Source: a bacterium (lineage in GTDB: Bacteria > UBP18 > UBA7526). From it: 24,159 nucleotides of DNA. Below, one piece after another: positions 1 to 7,913 of this stretch. The stretch's first letter is position 1; each line of letters begins with the position of its first letter. Below the pieces are notes generated by a model. That model had not been told where the DNA came from and did no database searches. It saw only the letters and a list, made by a program, of their open reading frames with translations. Location: assembly GCA_030619985.1 (NCBI GenBank), contig JAUXAI010000012.1, positions 1-24,159 on the forward strand, given 5' to 3'. A program made the position numbers and the translations under genes.

Positions 1-2
1 GT

Positions 3-137
3 GGGAAATGGTTTTATCCTAAAGATATCCAAAAGGCGAAACGATGTTCTGTTAAAATAACTTCGCAAATTCAAACCCTCGCTATGTCAGATACGATTGA
101 CGTTGACAAATTGGAAGAACTTGCAAAGGAAGTATGA
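3..137 (+). other. Open frame at window edge, possible foreign gene tail
   Basis: From base 3 one frame stays open to a TGA at 135-137 and would encode a peptide starting GKWFYPKDIQ and ending DKLEELAKEV. It overlaps the trpS reading frame, which begins to look like TrpS only at about base 103. The first 100 bases do not encode the HIGH-motif segment that should precede trpS, so this may be the tail of another gene joined to trpS by rearrangement or by misassembly. I recognise no family. Coding status is uncertain because the last part of the frame lies in trpS DNA. Confidence 0.25.
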
Positions 138-1011
138 ATGCTTCTATATGGCGGCCGATTTACATGCCCTGACCACGGATTACGCAAATACCAGAGAGAT
201 AAAAAGAAACATTAGGGAGATGGTCGTTGACTGGTTGGCTAGTGGCATCGATCCCAAAAAGTCTACCATCTTCATCCAATCCCAGATCCCGGAACATTCT
301 GAACTCCATCTTCTCTTATCCATGTTCATCCCCATTCCCTGGCTTGAGCGGTGCCCCACATATAAGGAACAGTTAAAAGAGATTAAAGGGAAAGACCTCT
401 CCACCTATGGCTTTCTGGGCTACCCCGTTCTTCAGGCAGCAGATATTTTAATCTATAAGGCAGGGGTGGTACCGGTGGGGGATGACCAGTTACCTCATCT
501 GGAACTGACCCGGGAGATTGCCCGAAAGTTCAACCATCTCTATAAGCCAGTCTTTCCCATTCCTCAAGCGAAATTAACTAAGGTTCCTCGACTTCCCGGG
601 AGAGATGGAAGAAAGATGAGTAAGAGTTATAACAACTGCATCTATCTCTCTGATAGTGATGAAGTAATCAGAAAAAAGGTGGAAGAAACGATTACTGACC
701 CAGCAAGAAAAACCCTCAAGGACCAAGGCCATCCCGATATCTGTACCATCTTCAAGTTCCATCAGATCTATAATAGAAAGAAAGTCCCAGAGATTGAAGA
801 GAGATGTAAGAAAGCGGAGATGGGCTGTAAGGAGTGCAAAAAGGACCTGGCTGACATCTTGGTGAATGCCCTCTCTGACCTCTATAAGAAAAGAAAAAAA
901 CTTTCACAGAATCCAAAAATAATTGACAAGATTCTGGAAGAGGGAAGAAAGAAAGCGAGTAGAATCGCCAAGCAAACCTTAGAAGAAGTGAAGAAGGTAA
1001 TGGGCATCTGA
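97..1011 (+). CDS. trpS: Tryptophan--tRNA ligase, N-terminally truncated
   Basis: Class I aminoacyl-tRNA synthetase that charges tRNA-Trp in the cytoplasm. The body is clear: ADLHALTTDY near the start, the FLGYPVLQAADILIY and GDDQLPHLELTREIARKFN segments that bind tryptophanyl-adenylate, and the ATP-binding KMSKS loop (GRKMSKSYNN). A lysine-rich helical C-terminus follows. The first roughly 20-25 residues of a normal TrpS, which carry the HIGH-type motif, are missing. Homology starts at LTNWKNLQ, and the in-frame DNA upstream has a TAA at 58-60 and no HxGH sequence. The TTG at 97 is therefore only a formal start. Without HIGH the protein should be inactive, so this is either a gene broken by recombination or a chimeric contig end. 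The stop overlaps the scpA start by one base, so it heads the operon. Family assignment is near certain; the 5' end is not. Confidence 0.9.
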   Translation: MTLTNWKNLQRKYECFYMAADLHALTTDYANTREIKRNIREMVVDWLASGIDPKKSTIFIQSQIPEHSELHLLLSMFIPIPWLERCPTYKEQLKEIKGKDLSTYGFLGYPVLQAADILIYKAGVVPVGDDQLPHLELTREIARKFNHLYKPVFPIPQAKLTKVPRLPGRDGRKMSKSYNNCIYLSDSDEVIRKKVEETITDPARKTLKDQGHPDICTIFKFHQIYNRKKVPEIEERCKKAEMGCKECKKDLADILVNALSDLYKKRKKLSQNPKIIDKILEEGRKKASRIAKQTLEEVKKVMGI

Positions 1012-1709
1012 TGGCGTATCACGTTAAGTTAGAGGCCTATGAAGGGCCCCTGGATTTACTCCTCTATCTGATTAAAAAGGAAGAGGTAGACATCTGGGAT
1101 ATACCTATCGCCCAGATTGCGGGAGAATATTTAGGATACATCAACATGATGAAGCTGTTGGACTTAGATGTAATAGGTGAATTCTTGGTCATGGCCTCAA
1201 CATTAATGAAGATAAAGTCTCGCATGCTCCTCCCTCAAGAAGAGGGAATAGAAGAAGAGATTGAGGATCCTCGCTCAGAACTGGTGGAGCAACTTTTAGA
1301 ATATGAGATGTATAAGGAAAGGGCAAAGACTTTAGCAGAAAGGGAAGGGGCACAATTCAAACTCTTCACCCGACCACCAGCTGAAATTCCTCCTTCCCAA
1401 CCGACCTTTGAGGCCAGCCTCTTCAATCTTCTGACCGCTTTCCACAATGTGCTAAAGGAGAAGGCTCCCGAGATCGTAAGGGAGATCGAGCCTTTTAAAA
1501 TCACCTTGGAAGAGAAGGTGGAGGAGATTCTCAAGAGACTGGAGAAAAAGGATAAGATTAGTTTTTCTTTGCTCTTCAAAGAGTGTCTATCTAAGGGGGA
1601 ACTCATCGTTACCTTCTTAGCCCTCTTGGAACTCATAAAGCAAAAAAGGGTGAGGATTCGCCAGCCAAAACTCTTCGGCGAGATCGCACTCTACCGTGCT
1701 CCGGCCTAG
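1011..1709 (+). CDS. scpA: Segregation and condensation protein A
   Basis: ScpA is the kleisin subunit that bridges the Smc heads and, with ScpB, forms the bacterial condensin that compacts and segregates the chromosome. The N-terminus (YHVKLEAYEGPLDLLLYLIKKEEVDIWDIPIAQIAGEYLGYI) is the typical ScpA opening, followed by a helix rich in methionine and leucine (EFLVMASTLMKIKSRMLLP). An acidic linker around residues 80-90 is followed by a helical middle and a C-terminal winged-helix segment (TFLALLELIKQKRVRIRQ). The length of 232 residues is normal. The start overlaps the trpS stop (TGATGG) and scpB follows directly. The smc gene is not in the window. Confidence 0.95.
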   Translation: MAYHVKLEAYEGPLDLLLYLIKKEEVDIWDIPIAQIAGEYLGYINMMKLLDLDVIGEFLVMASTLMKIKSRMLLPQEEGIEEEIEDPRSELVEQLLEYEMYKERAKTLAEREGAQFKLFTRPPAEIPPSQPTFEASLFNLLTAFHNVLKEKAPEIVREIEPFKITLEEKVEEILKRLEKKDKISFSLLFKECLSKGELIVTFLALLELIKQKRVRIRQPKLFGEIALYRAPA

Positions 1710-1713
1710 GAAT

Positions 1714-2364
1714 ATGGAGAGAGAGAAGATTAAATTAATCATTGAAGCCCTGCTCTTTACCTCTCACGAGCCACTCAGCGAAAAGAGACTGGCCGAAGTC
1801 CTGGAGGGGATAGATAAAGAATCTTTGAGGAATGCCTTAGAAGAACTGAGAAGGGAATATCAAGAGAAGGAGAATTTAGAGATAAGAGAGGTAGCTGGAG
1901 GATACCAGATCTTCACCCGTCAAGATTATGCTTCCTGGATAGAGAAATTACATAGGACGAGACCTACCAGGCTCTCCCGGGCAGCTTTAGAGACCTTAGC
2001 CATGGTGGCCTACAATCAGCCCATCATACGGGCGGAGATTGAATCCATCCGGGGGGTGGATACCAGCGGGGTACTTTATACCCTACTCGAGAAGAACCTG
2101 ATCAAGATACTGGGGAAAAAGAAGGTTATCGGCCGGCCGCTCTTATATGGCATTACAGATGATTTCTTAAAGTATTTTGGTCTGAAAGATATTGATGAAT
2201 TGCCCAGCCTCAAAGAAGTAAAAGAGATGATTCCGAACCACAAAAGCGCAGAAACTTCGCAAAAGACGCAAAAATCTTTGCGTTCTTCACGGGTCTTTGG
2301 CGCCTTAGCGGTTGCAAAGGAGGAAACTGATGAAGAAGTTAAAGAGTCTGAGGAAGAGAATTGA
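1714..2364 (+). CDS. scpB: Segregation and condensation protein B
   Basis: ScpB is the winged-helix partner of ScpA in the Smc complex. It opens with MEREKIKLIIEALLFTSHEPLS, then the family core TRPTRLSRAALETLAMVAYNQPIIRAEIESIRGVD and LLEKNLIKILGKKKVIGRPLLYG. I choose the ATG at 1714. An in-frame GTG at 1696 lies inside scpA, has no ribosome binding site and would add six untypical residues. The core ends near FLKYFGLKDIDELPSLKEV. The last 40-odd residues (about from 2236) are polar and encoded by DNA with the composition of a dispersed repeat (CGCAAAAGACGCAAAAATC, then GCGGTTGCAAAGG), so the tail looks like a repeat-derived extension. The 3' end overlaps pheA by 35 bases and carries its Shine-Dalgarno sequence. 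Confidence 0.93.
   Translation: MEREKIKLIIEALLFTSHEPLSEKRLAEVLEGIDKESLRNALEELRREYQEKENLEIREVAGGYQIFTRQDYASWIEKLHRTRPTRLSRAALETLAMVAYNQPIIRAEIESIRGVDTSGVLYTLLEKNLIKILGKKKVIGRPLLYGITDDFLKYFGLKDIDELPSLKEVKEMIPNHKSAETSQKTQKSLRSSRVFGALAVAKEETDEEVKESEEEN
2236..2326. repeat. Dispersed CGCAAA-type repeat inside the scpB 3' end
   Basis: This stretch contains a 7-bp perfect hairpin, ACGCAAA-AATC-TTTGCGT (2266-2283), and ends in GCGGTTGCAAAGGAGGAA. The minus strand of 21249-21331 ends in the near-identical GCGGTTGCAAGGGAGGAA and also has TTTTTGCG and GGCG blocks. Both copies end in a strong Shine-Dalgarno sequence just before an ATG, here that of pheA. Confidence 0.6.
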
Positions 2365-3394
2365 TGAAATCGATGGTCAGATATTAGAACTTCTCAATAA
2401 AAGGGCAAGAACCTCTCTTGAGATTGCTAAGGTGAAGAAGGGGGAGGGAATGGAATACTATCTTCCCCATCGGGAAGAAGAAATCTATAAGAGATTGAAG
2501 AAAAAAAATAAAGGGCCCTTTCCCAATAAGGCTCTGGGGGAAGTATATCGGGAGATTATATCGGGTAATCTCTCTTTAGAGAAACCTTTGAGAATCGCCT
2601 ATCTTGGACCGGAGGCCACCTTCACTCATTTAGCGAGTATGCAAAAGTTCGGTTCCTCTCCTACCTACCTTCCGGCAAAATCCATCGCAGATGTCTTCAG
2701 TGAGGTAGAAAGGGGAAGGGCGGACTACGGAGTGGTTCCCATTGAAAACTCAACAGAGGGGGTAATTAACTATACCCTGGATATGTTCATCGATTCTGAC
2801 TTGAAGATCGTCTCTGAAATCCTCTTAGAGATTTCACATAACCTTCTTTCAAGAAGCAGGTTGAAAGATATTAAGAAGATCTATTCTCATCCCCAGGCCA
2901 TCGCCCAATCGAGGAACTGGGTGGAAAGCAACCTGCCCAATGCCAAGATAATTGAGGTCTCCTCTACCGCCCGGGCGGCGGCTCGAGCGGCTAAGGAAAA
3001 AGATTCTGGTGCCGTTGCTTCGGAGTTAGCGGCCAAACTATATAATCTAAAGATTGTCGCCTCCCGCATTGAGGATACTAAGGAGAATGTTACCCGCTTC
3101 TTAGTCATCGGCAAGACCCTTAGCAAGAGAACAGGAAGGGACAAGACCTCCATCATGTTCTCTATTAAAGATAGGCCGGGAGCCTTACATGATATGCTTC
3201 GCCCCTTTGCAAAAGAAAAGATCAACTTAACCAAGATAGAATCTCGGCCTTCGAAAAAGAAGGCCTGGGACTACTATTTCTTTGTCGATTTTCAGGGGCA
3301 TATTGAGGATGGTAGGGCGAAGAAGGCCTTGAAGGAACTGGAGAGGGGGTGTCTCTTTCTAAAGATTCTAGGCGCTTATCCCATAGCCAGGTAA
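2330..3394 (+). CDS. pheA: Chorismate mutase / prephenate dehydratase (P-protein)
   Basis: Bifunctional enzyme converting chorismate to prephenate and then to phenylpyruvate for phenylalanine synthesis. Residues about 1-85 are an AroQ-type chorismate mutase (LRKRIDEIDGQILELLNKRA, then YREIISGNLSLE). From about 92 the prephenate dehydratase domain starts (RIAYLGPEATFTHLASMQKFG, VPIENSTEGVINYTLD, and NVTRFLVIGK near its end). A C-terminal ACT domain follows, with the phenylalanine-binding ESRPSKKKAWDYYFFVDFQG motif, so feedback inhibition by phenylalanine is expected. I place the start at ATG 2330: AAAGGAGG at 2317-2324 is ideally spaced, whereas an in-frame TTG at 2312 lies upstream of that site. 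The product is 354 residues, normal for the family. Confidence 0.95.
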   Translation: MKKLKSLRKRIDEIDGQILELLNKRARTSLEIAKVKKGEGMEYYLPHREEEIYKRLKKKNKGPFPNKALGEVYREIISGNLSLEKPLRIAYLGPEATFTHLASMQKFGSSPTYLPAKSIADVFSEVERGRADYGVVPIENSTEGVINYTLDMFIDSDLKIVSEILLEISHNLLSRSRLKDIKKIYSHPQAIAQSRNWVESNLPNAKIIEVSSTARAAARAAKEKDSGAVASELAAKLYNLKIVASRIEDTKENVTRFLVIGKTLSKRTGRDKTSIMFSIKDRPGALHDMLRPFAKEKINLTKIESRPSKKKAWDYYFFVDFQGHIEDGRAKKALKELERGCLFLKILGAYPIAR

Positions 3395-3422
3395 AAGCAG
3401 AAGGGAATAAGTTAACAAGGAA

Positions 3423-3506
3423 AACTAATCAACTTGTTCACTTATTAACTTGTCAACTAATCAACTTGTTCACTTATCAACTTGTCAACTAGTCAACTTA
3501 TTAACT
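3423..3506. repeat. Tandem 32-bp repeat, 2.6 copies
   Basis: Units 3423-3454 and 3455-3486 begin AACTAATCAACTTGTTCACT and differ at one base by my reading. A third, partial unit follows at 3487-3506. They are head-to-tail with no unique spacers and fill most of the pheA-hisC gap. The same vocabulary occurs in opposite orientation at 16871-16902. I see no gene in the gap. Confidence 0.85.
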
Positions 3507-3533
3507 GATTCAAATTTTAAGGAGTAAATCAGG

Positions 3534-4628
3534 ATGAAGAGATTGGCCCGTAAGTCTATCTTAGAGATAAAGACCTATAAGCCAGGGAAGCCGATTGAGG
3601 AAGTGAAGAGGGAACTGGGCCTGAGGAAGATTATCAAACTGGCTTCCAATGAGAATACCTTAGGACCTTCCCCCCGAACCATAAAGGCTTTGAGGGATTA
3701 CTTACCCAAGATATACCTCTATCCTGAAGACTCCTGTTTCTATCTGAAAGGAGAATTGGCCAAGAGATTGAAAGTAAGAATGGAGAATCTCATCATGGGC
3801 AATGGCTCGGATGAGATCATGGAACTGATTCCCAAGACCTTTTTAAACCCTGGGGAGGAAGTGATCTATGGTCATCCCTCCTTCCTAATCTATGAGATAG
3901 TAGTTAGGATCATGGGTGGAAGACCGGTTCCTATCCCCCTAAAGGACTATACCTATGATCTAAAGGGAATGCTAAAGGCCATTACCAGAAAGACCAAGAT
4001 AATCTTCATCTGCAATCCAAACAATCCCACGGGAACTATGGTCAGTGAGGAAGAGATTAGAGCATTTTTGAAGAGAGTGCCTGGGAGAATCATTGTGATA
4101 CTCGATGAGGCCTACAAAGACTATGTTGAGAGGAAGGATTTTCCGGATAGCATTAGATTATTGAAGAAGAATAAAAATATCATCATCCTGCGCACCTTTG
4201 CCAAGATCTATGGCCTGGCGGGCCTGAGGATTGGCTATGGCATTGCCCGCACAGAAGTAATCAATCTTCTTTCTAAAGTGCGCCTCCCCTTCAATGTCAA
4301 TTCCCTTGCCCAGGCAGCTGCCTTAGCAAGTCTTAAGGATAAAGAACAGGTGAAAAGGACAAGGAGGATGAACGCCTTAGGAAAGAGGTTTCTCTATGAA
4401 GCCATTAGAGGTCTTGGTCTGGAGTACATTCCTACTCAGACTAACTTCATTCTCATAAATCTAAAAAGAGGTAGCAGGAGGATCTGCCAAGCATTGCTAA
4501 AGGAAGGGATCATTGTGAGGGAGATGAGCGCTTGGGGGCTGAATAATTATATGCGTGTGACCATTGGAAGAGAAGAAGAGAATAGAAGATTTATCCAGAC
4601 TTTGAAGAAGATATTAAGAGATTTCTGA
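3534..4628 (+). CDS. hisC: Histidinol-phosphate / aromatic aminotransferase (HisC family)
   Basis: Fold-type I PLP aminotransferase of 364 residues. Visible features are KLASNENTLGPSP (substrate binding), ICNPNNPTGT around 160-167, ILDEAYKDY with the PLP-contacting Asp191, and TFAKIYGLAGLRIGYG with Lys224 as the likely Schiff-base lysine. The family standard is TFSK, so the residue before the lysine is Ala instead of Ser. HisC proteins convert imidazole-acetol phosphate to histidinol phosphate, but many also transaminate phenylpyruvate, hydroxyphenylpyruvate or prephenate. Its place between pheA and aroF/tyrA, with no other his gene nearby, favours an aromatic role; this is inference from context. 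AAGGAG at 3519-3524 precedes the ATG by nine bases. Confidence 0.88.
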   Translation: MKRLARKSILEIKTYKPGKPIEEVKRELGLRKIIKLASNENTLGPSPRTIKALRDYLPKIYLYPEDSCFYLKGELAKRLKVRMENLIMGNGSDEIMELIPKTFLNPGEEVIYGHPSFLIYEIVVRIMGGRPVPIPLKDYTYDLKGMLKAITRKTKIIFICNPNNPTGTMVSEEEIRAFLKRVPGRIIVILDEAYKDYVERKDFPDSIRLLKKNKNIIILRTFAKIYGLAGLRIGYGIARTEVINLLSKVRLPFNVNSLAQAAALASLKDKEQVKRTRRMNALGKRFLYEAIRGLGLEYIPTQTNFILINLKRGSRRICQALLKEGIIVREMSAWGLNNYMRVTIGREEENRRFIQTLKKILRDF

Positions 4629-4640
4629 AAAAATCCAAAA

Positions 4641-4732
4641 TCTCTGATTCCACAGATAAAGTATAGATTACACAGATTTCTTTATCGTCGAGGTGATCGG
4701 TGTAATCTTCTTATAATCGGTGTAATCAGAGG
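4641..4732. repeat. Imperfect palindromic repeat in the hisC-aroF gap
   Basis: CTCTGATT at 4642-4649 is matched by AATCAGAG at 4724-4731. Inside, AGATTACAC at 4665-4673 is matched by GTGTAATCT at 4700-4708. Direct copies of ATCGGTGTAATC occur on the right side. The whole stretch can fold as a long broken stem and looks like a dispersed repeat, not coding DNA. Confidence 0.7.
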
Positions 4733-4758
4733 TCTCTGAAACTTTTTTCAGAGACCTC
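4729..4758 (+). promoter_or_regulatory. 13-bp perfect hairpin just upstream of the aroF RBS
   Basis: GAGGTCTCTGAAA (4729-4741) pairs perfectly with TTTCAGAGACCTC (4746-4758) around a CTTT loop. AAAGGAGG (4762-4769) begins three bases after the stem and the aroF ATG is at 4776. No U-tract follows the stem, so it is a poor intrinsic terminator. It could affect ribosome access or mRNA stability. Its right arm also extends the palindromic repeat upstream. Confidence 0.6.
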
Positions 4759-4775
4759 ATTAAAGGAGGTAGGAA

Positions 4776-5792
4776 ATGATTCTTACTCTGAAATCGGGAA
4801 TAAAGAAGAAGGAGATAGATAAGATAGTCTCCAAAATAAAGCAATTAGGATTCTCTGCTCATATCTCTAAGGGAAGAGAGAGGACCATCATCGGGGTCAT
4901 CGGGGCCAATGCTATCCGGGCCCGAGAGATATTCGAGGCTTTATCAGCAGTGGAATCCATAACCCCTATTTCCAAGCCCTACAAGCTTGTCTCCCGAGAG
5001 TTTAAGAGAGAGAATACCATTATTCCCATAAAGGATGGTCTGAAGATCGGGGGAAAGAGAATTGTAATTATGGCCGGGCCGTGCGCAGTTGAGGAGAAAA
5101 ATCTTCTCATCTCCATCGCTAAGAAGGTAAAGGAGGCTGGAGCAACAGTATTAAGGGGAGGGGCCTTTAAGCCCCGGACCTCCCCCTACTCCTTCCAGGG
5201 GCTGGGAAGGAAGGGGTTGGAATATCTTAAAGCAGCAAAGGAGGCCACCGGTCTGGCAATTGCTACCGAGGTTATGGATACCAAGGATGTGGAACTGGTA
5301 GCAAAATGTGCCGATATCATCCAGGTCGGGGCAAGAAATATGCAGAACTTCAACCTCTTAAAAGAGGTGGGGAAGTGCCAGAAGCCCGTTCTTTTAAAGA
5401 GGGGAATGGCTGCCACCTTAACCGAGCTCTTTATGAGCGCCGAGTACATCCTATCCAGTGGAAATAAGGAGGTCATTTTATGTGAGCGGGGAATAAGGAC
5501 CTTTGAGGATGCCACTAGGTATACAGTAGATATCAGTGCCATCGGTTTAGTGAAGGAGCTAAGTCACTTGCCCATTATCGTTGATCCCTCTCATGCCACG
5601 GGAAGAAGGGAATTGATCGCTCCGGTTGCTAGGGCAGCGATAGCGGCTGGGGCGGATGGCTTACTCATTGAGGTCCATACTCATCCCGAGGAAGCCCTCT
5701 CTGATGGCGCTCAGAGCCTATTGCCCAAGGATTTTGAAAGGCTAATGAAGGAACTGAGAAAAATAGCAAAGGCCGTAGGAAGGAGCATCTAA
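4776..5792 (+). CDS. aroF: 3-deoxy-7-phosphoheptulonate (DAHP) synthase, type I-beta
   Basis: Catalyses the first shikimate step, condensing phosphoenolpyruvate and erythrose 4-phosphate to DAHP. Residues 1-70 are a ferredoxin-like regulatory domain of the Thermotoga type. The TIM barrel begins near 90 and carries MAGPCAVEE (99-107), [35 protein letters not shown], the ERG segment, [16 protein letters not shown] and [19 protein letters not shown]. These supply the PEP- and metal-binding residues. At 338 residues it is full length. In the family the N-terminal domain confers feedback inhibition by tyrosine or phenylalanine; that is expected here but not shown. The ribosome binding site AAAGGAGG is strong. 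The stop lies one base before the TTG of tyrA. Confidence 0.96.
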   Translation: MILTLKSGIKKKEIDKIVSKIKQLGFSAHISKGRERTIIGVIGANAIRAREIFEALSAVESITPISKPYKLVSREFKRENTIIPIKDGLKIGGKRIVIMAGPCAVEEKNLLISIAKKVKEAGATVLRGGAFKPRTSPYSFQGLGRKGLEYLKAAKEATGLAIATEVMDTKDVELVAKCADIIQVGARNMQNFNLLKEVGKCQKPVLLKRGMAATLTELFMSAEYILSSGNKEVILCERGIRTFEDATRYTVDISAIGLVKELSHLPIIVDPSHATGRRELIAPVARAAIAAGADGLLIEVHTHPEEALSDGAQSLLPKDFERLMKELRKIAKAVGRSI

Positions 5793-5793
5793 A

Positions 5794-6636
5794 TTGGCAA
5801 AGATAGATAGAGTAGCTATTATAGGGGTGGGTCTTATTGGTGGCTCTTTAGGGTTGGCACTCAAAGAGAAGAGAATTGCCAAGAGAATAATTGGCGTGGG
5901 GAGGAGAGAGGAATCCTTGAAGATTGCTTTGGAGAAAAAGGAGGTGGATGAAGTAACTACTGATCTGGCCTCTGGAGTCAAGGATGCCGACCTGGTAGTA
6001 ATTGCCACCCCCCTTGAGCTCACTGTAGAGACCTTTAAAAAGATTATTCCTCACCTGAAGAAGAGATGTGTGGCGACTGATGTGGGGAGTGTGAAAGGAT
6101 CCATCCTTAAAAGAATAGATCACCCCCTCTTTATTGGTGGTCATCCTCTGGCAGGGAGTGAGAAGAGAGGACCTCAATCAGCGAGGGCCGATCTCTTTAA
6201 GGAGGCTACCATTGTCTTAACCCCGGTAGAGAAAACAGATGAGAAAGCACTTGCCCTGGTGAAGAGTATGTGGCAGGACCTGGGAGCAAAGGTCTTATTC
6301 CTTCCACCTGAAGTACATGATGAACTGGTGGCCTTTACCAGCCACCTTCCCCATATCTTGGCCACCTCTCTCACCAACCTCATCGCAGCATTGGCGGAAA
6401 AAGAAGAGAAGGTCCTCTCTTTGATGGGAGAGGGTTTCCGGGATACCACGCGCATCGCTGCCAGCCCCCCCAATATGTGGCAAGAGATCTGTCTTGCCAA
6501 TAGAGAGGAAATCTCTAAAGCGATCAAGAGATTTAAGGAGATCCTCTCTGAAATGGAAGAAGCCCTTTCCAAAGAGGAGAAGGATAAGCTCCTCCATAAG
6601 TTTGAAAAGGCAAAAGAGACCAGGGATAAACTGTGA
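5794..6636 (+). CDS. tyrA: Prephenate dehydrogenase
   Basis: NAD(P)-dependent oxidative decarboxylation of prephenate to 4-hydroxyphenylpyruvate in tyrosine synthesis, or of arogenate in some family members. A Rossmann fold opens the protein (VAIIGVGLIGGSLGLALKEK, GxGxxGG). It is followed by DLVVIATPLE, TDVGSVKGSI, GGHPLAGSEKRG with the substrate-binding His, and FTSHLPHILATSL in the helical dimerisation domain. At 280 residues there is no ACT domain. The start is TTG at 5794, with GGAAGGAG at 5778-5785 eight bases upstream and the Rossmann strand starting at residue 6. The last four bases overlap aroA (GTGA). Choice between prephenate and arogenate as substrate cannot be made from sequence. 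Confidence 0.94.
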   Translation: MAKIDRVAIIGVGLIGGSLGLALKEKRIAKRIIGVGRREESLKIALEKKEVDEVTTDLASGVKDADLVVIATPLELTVETFKKIIPHLKKRCVATDVGSVKGSILKRIDHPLFIGGHPLAGSEKRGPQSARADLFKEATIVLTPVEKTDEKALALVKSMWQDLGAKVLFLPPEVHDELVAFTSHLPHILATSLTNLIAALAEKEEKVLSLMGEGFRDTTRIAASPPNMWQEICLANREEISKAIKRFKEILSEMEEALSKEEKDKLLHKFEKAKETRDKL

Positions 6637-7913
6637 GTGAGATTAGGGTCAAACCGGTCAAATGTCTAAGGGGCGAGCTCACCCTCCCGGGAGATAAGTC
6701 CATCTCCCACCGGACCATTATGCTTGCTTCCCTGGCAAGGGGGAAAACCTCAGTCTCCGGGATCTCAAAAGGAGAGGATATTCTAAAGACTGCTCACGCC
6801 TTTCAATCTATGGGGATTGAGATCCAAGGACTGGGAAGCGATTCTCTTACCATTCAAGGAAAGGGGTTAAGGGGTTTATCCCAACCAAGGGATATCGTAG
6901 ACTGCGGAAATTCGGGCACTACCATGCGCCTCCTCTCGGGCATTCTGGCTGCCCAAAATTTCTCTTCCACCCTCACGGGAGACGAGTCTTTAAGAAAGCG
7001 GCCCATGGATCGGATAGTCGAACCCCTGGAGAAAATGGGAGCCAGGATAAAAGGAAAATTTGCTCCCCTTAAAATAGAAGGAAAAAGGTTAAAGGCCGTC
7101 TCCTATCGAATCCCTATTCCCAGCGCCCAGGTGAAGTCCTGTATCCTTTTGGCTGGTCTTTATGCTCAAGGGAAGACAGAGGTCACAGAGCTCGCAAGAT
7201 CGAGGGATCATACAGAAAGGATGCTCAAGTATCTGGAAGCAGATATAGAAGTCAGAGATCTGACAGTGAGTATAACTGGAGAAAAGGAATTAATTGCCAA
7301 ACCAATTAATATTCCTGGCGATATTTCAAGCGCCTCCTTCTTTGTGATAGGCGCTATTTTTCTGCCCGGTTCTCATATTAGGCTCTCTGGAGTAGGCCTC
7401 AATCCCACCCGCATGGGAATAATAGATATATTAAAGGAGATGGGAGCAGAGATAGAGATAGAAAATCTAAGGGAGGCGAATAATGAGCCCCGAGGAGACG
7501 TGGTAGCCCGGGGAAGTCGATTAAAGGGAATAACCATCGGTGGAGAGATGATCCCCAGGGTCATCGACGAGCTTCCCCTTCTGGCCCTGGCTGCTACAAA
7601 GGCAGAAGGAGAGACGATAATAAAGGATGCTCAGGAGTTGAGAGTAAAGGAGACGGACAGAATCCGGGCCTTAAGCATTAACCTTTCTAGGATGGGAGTG
7701 GAGGTAGAGGAGAGAGAAGATGGCCTCATCATTCAGGGATCTTGCCAGCTGAAGGGAGCAAAGGTAGATAGCTTCGGGGATCATCGGATGGCCATGGCTT
7801 TGGTCATGGCTGGATTGATTGCTCGAGGAAAAACAGTAGTATCTGATACCGATTGCATCAAGACCTCCTTCCCAGAGTTTGAAGCAATCTTAAAAAGATT
7901 AAAAGTGGTATGA
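6633..7913 (+). CDS. aroA: 3-phosphoshikimate 1-carboxyvinyltransferase (EPSP synthase)
   Basis: Transfers the enolpyruvyl group of PEP to shikimate 3-phosphate. Family signatures are GDKSISHRTIMLASLARG near residue 20, DCGNSGTTMRLLSG near 90, RKRPMDRIVEPLEKMGA, IPSAQVKSCILLAGLYA, ELRVKETDRI and FGDHRMAMALVMAG near the C-terminus. The 426-residue length is normal. The PEP-loop stretch reads GNSGTTMRL, as in class II-like enzymes, whereas class I has GNAGTAMRP; this is judged by eye. It starts with GTG inside the end of tyrA and ends in an ATGA overlap with the next gene, which suggests translational coupling. Confidence 0.96.
   Translation: MSEIRVKPVKCLRGELTLPGDKSISHRTIMLASLARGKTSVSGISKGEDILKTAHAFQSMGIEIQGLGSDSLTIQGKGLRGLSQPRDIVDCGNSGTTMRLLSGILAAQNFSSTLTGDESLRKRPMDRIVEPLEKMGARIKGKFAPLKIEGKRLKAVSYRIPIPSAQVKSCILLAGLYAQGKTEVTELARSRDHTERMLKYLEADIEVRDLTVSITGEKELIAKPINIPGDISSASFFVIGAIFLPGSHIRLSGVGLNPTRMGIIDILKEMGAEIEIENLREANNEPRGDVVARGSRLKGITIGGEMIPRVIDELPLLALAATKAEGETIIKDAQELRVKETDRIRALSINLSRMGVEVEEREDGLIIQGSCQLKGAKVDSFGDHRMAMALVMAGLIARGKTVVSDTDCIKTSFPEFEAILKRLKVV

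Noticed and set aside
1235-1636. Long minus-strand frame opposite scpA, and similar frames opposite rpsA, tyrA and thiC
   Set aside because: They are shadows of strong coding genes with serine/leucine-rich low-complexity products and no recognisable domains.
2312-2329. TTG start for pheA
   Set aside because: It lies upstream of the AAAGGAGG site that clearly serves the ATG at 2330.
3423-3506. CRISPR array
   Set aside because: The 32-bp units are directly adjacent, with no spacers, and no cas genes are present.
4729-4758. Intrinsic terminator after hisC
   Set aside because: The stem is strong, but its T-rich part is in the loop and no T run follows; a ribosome binding site follows at once.
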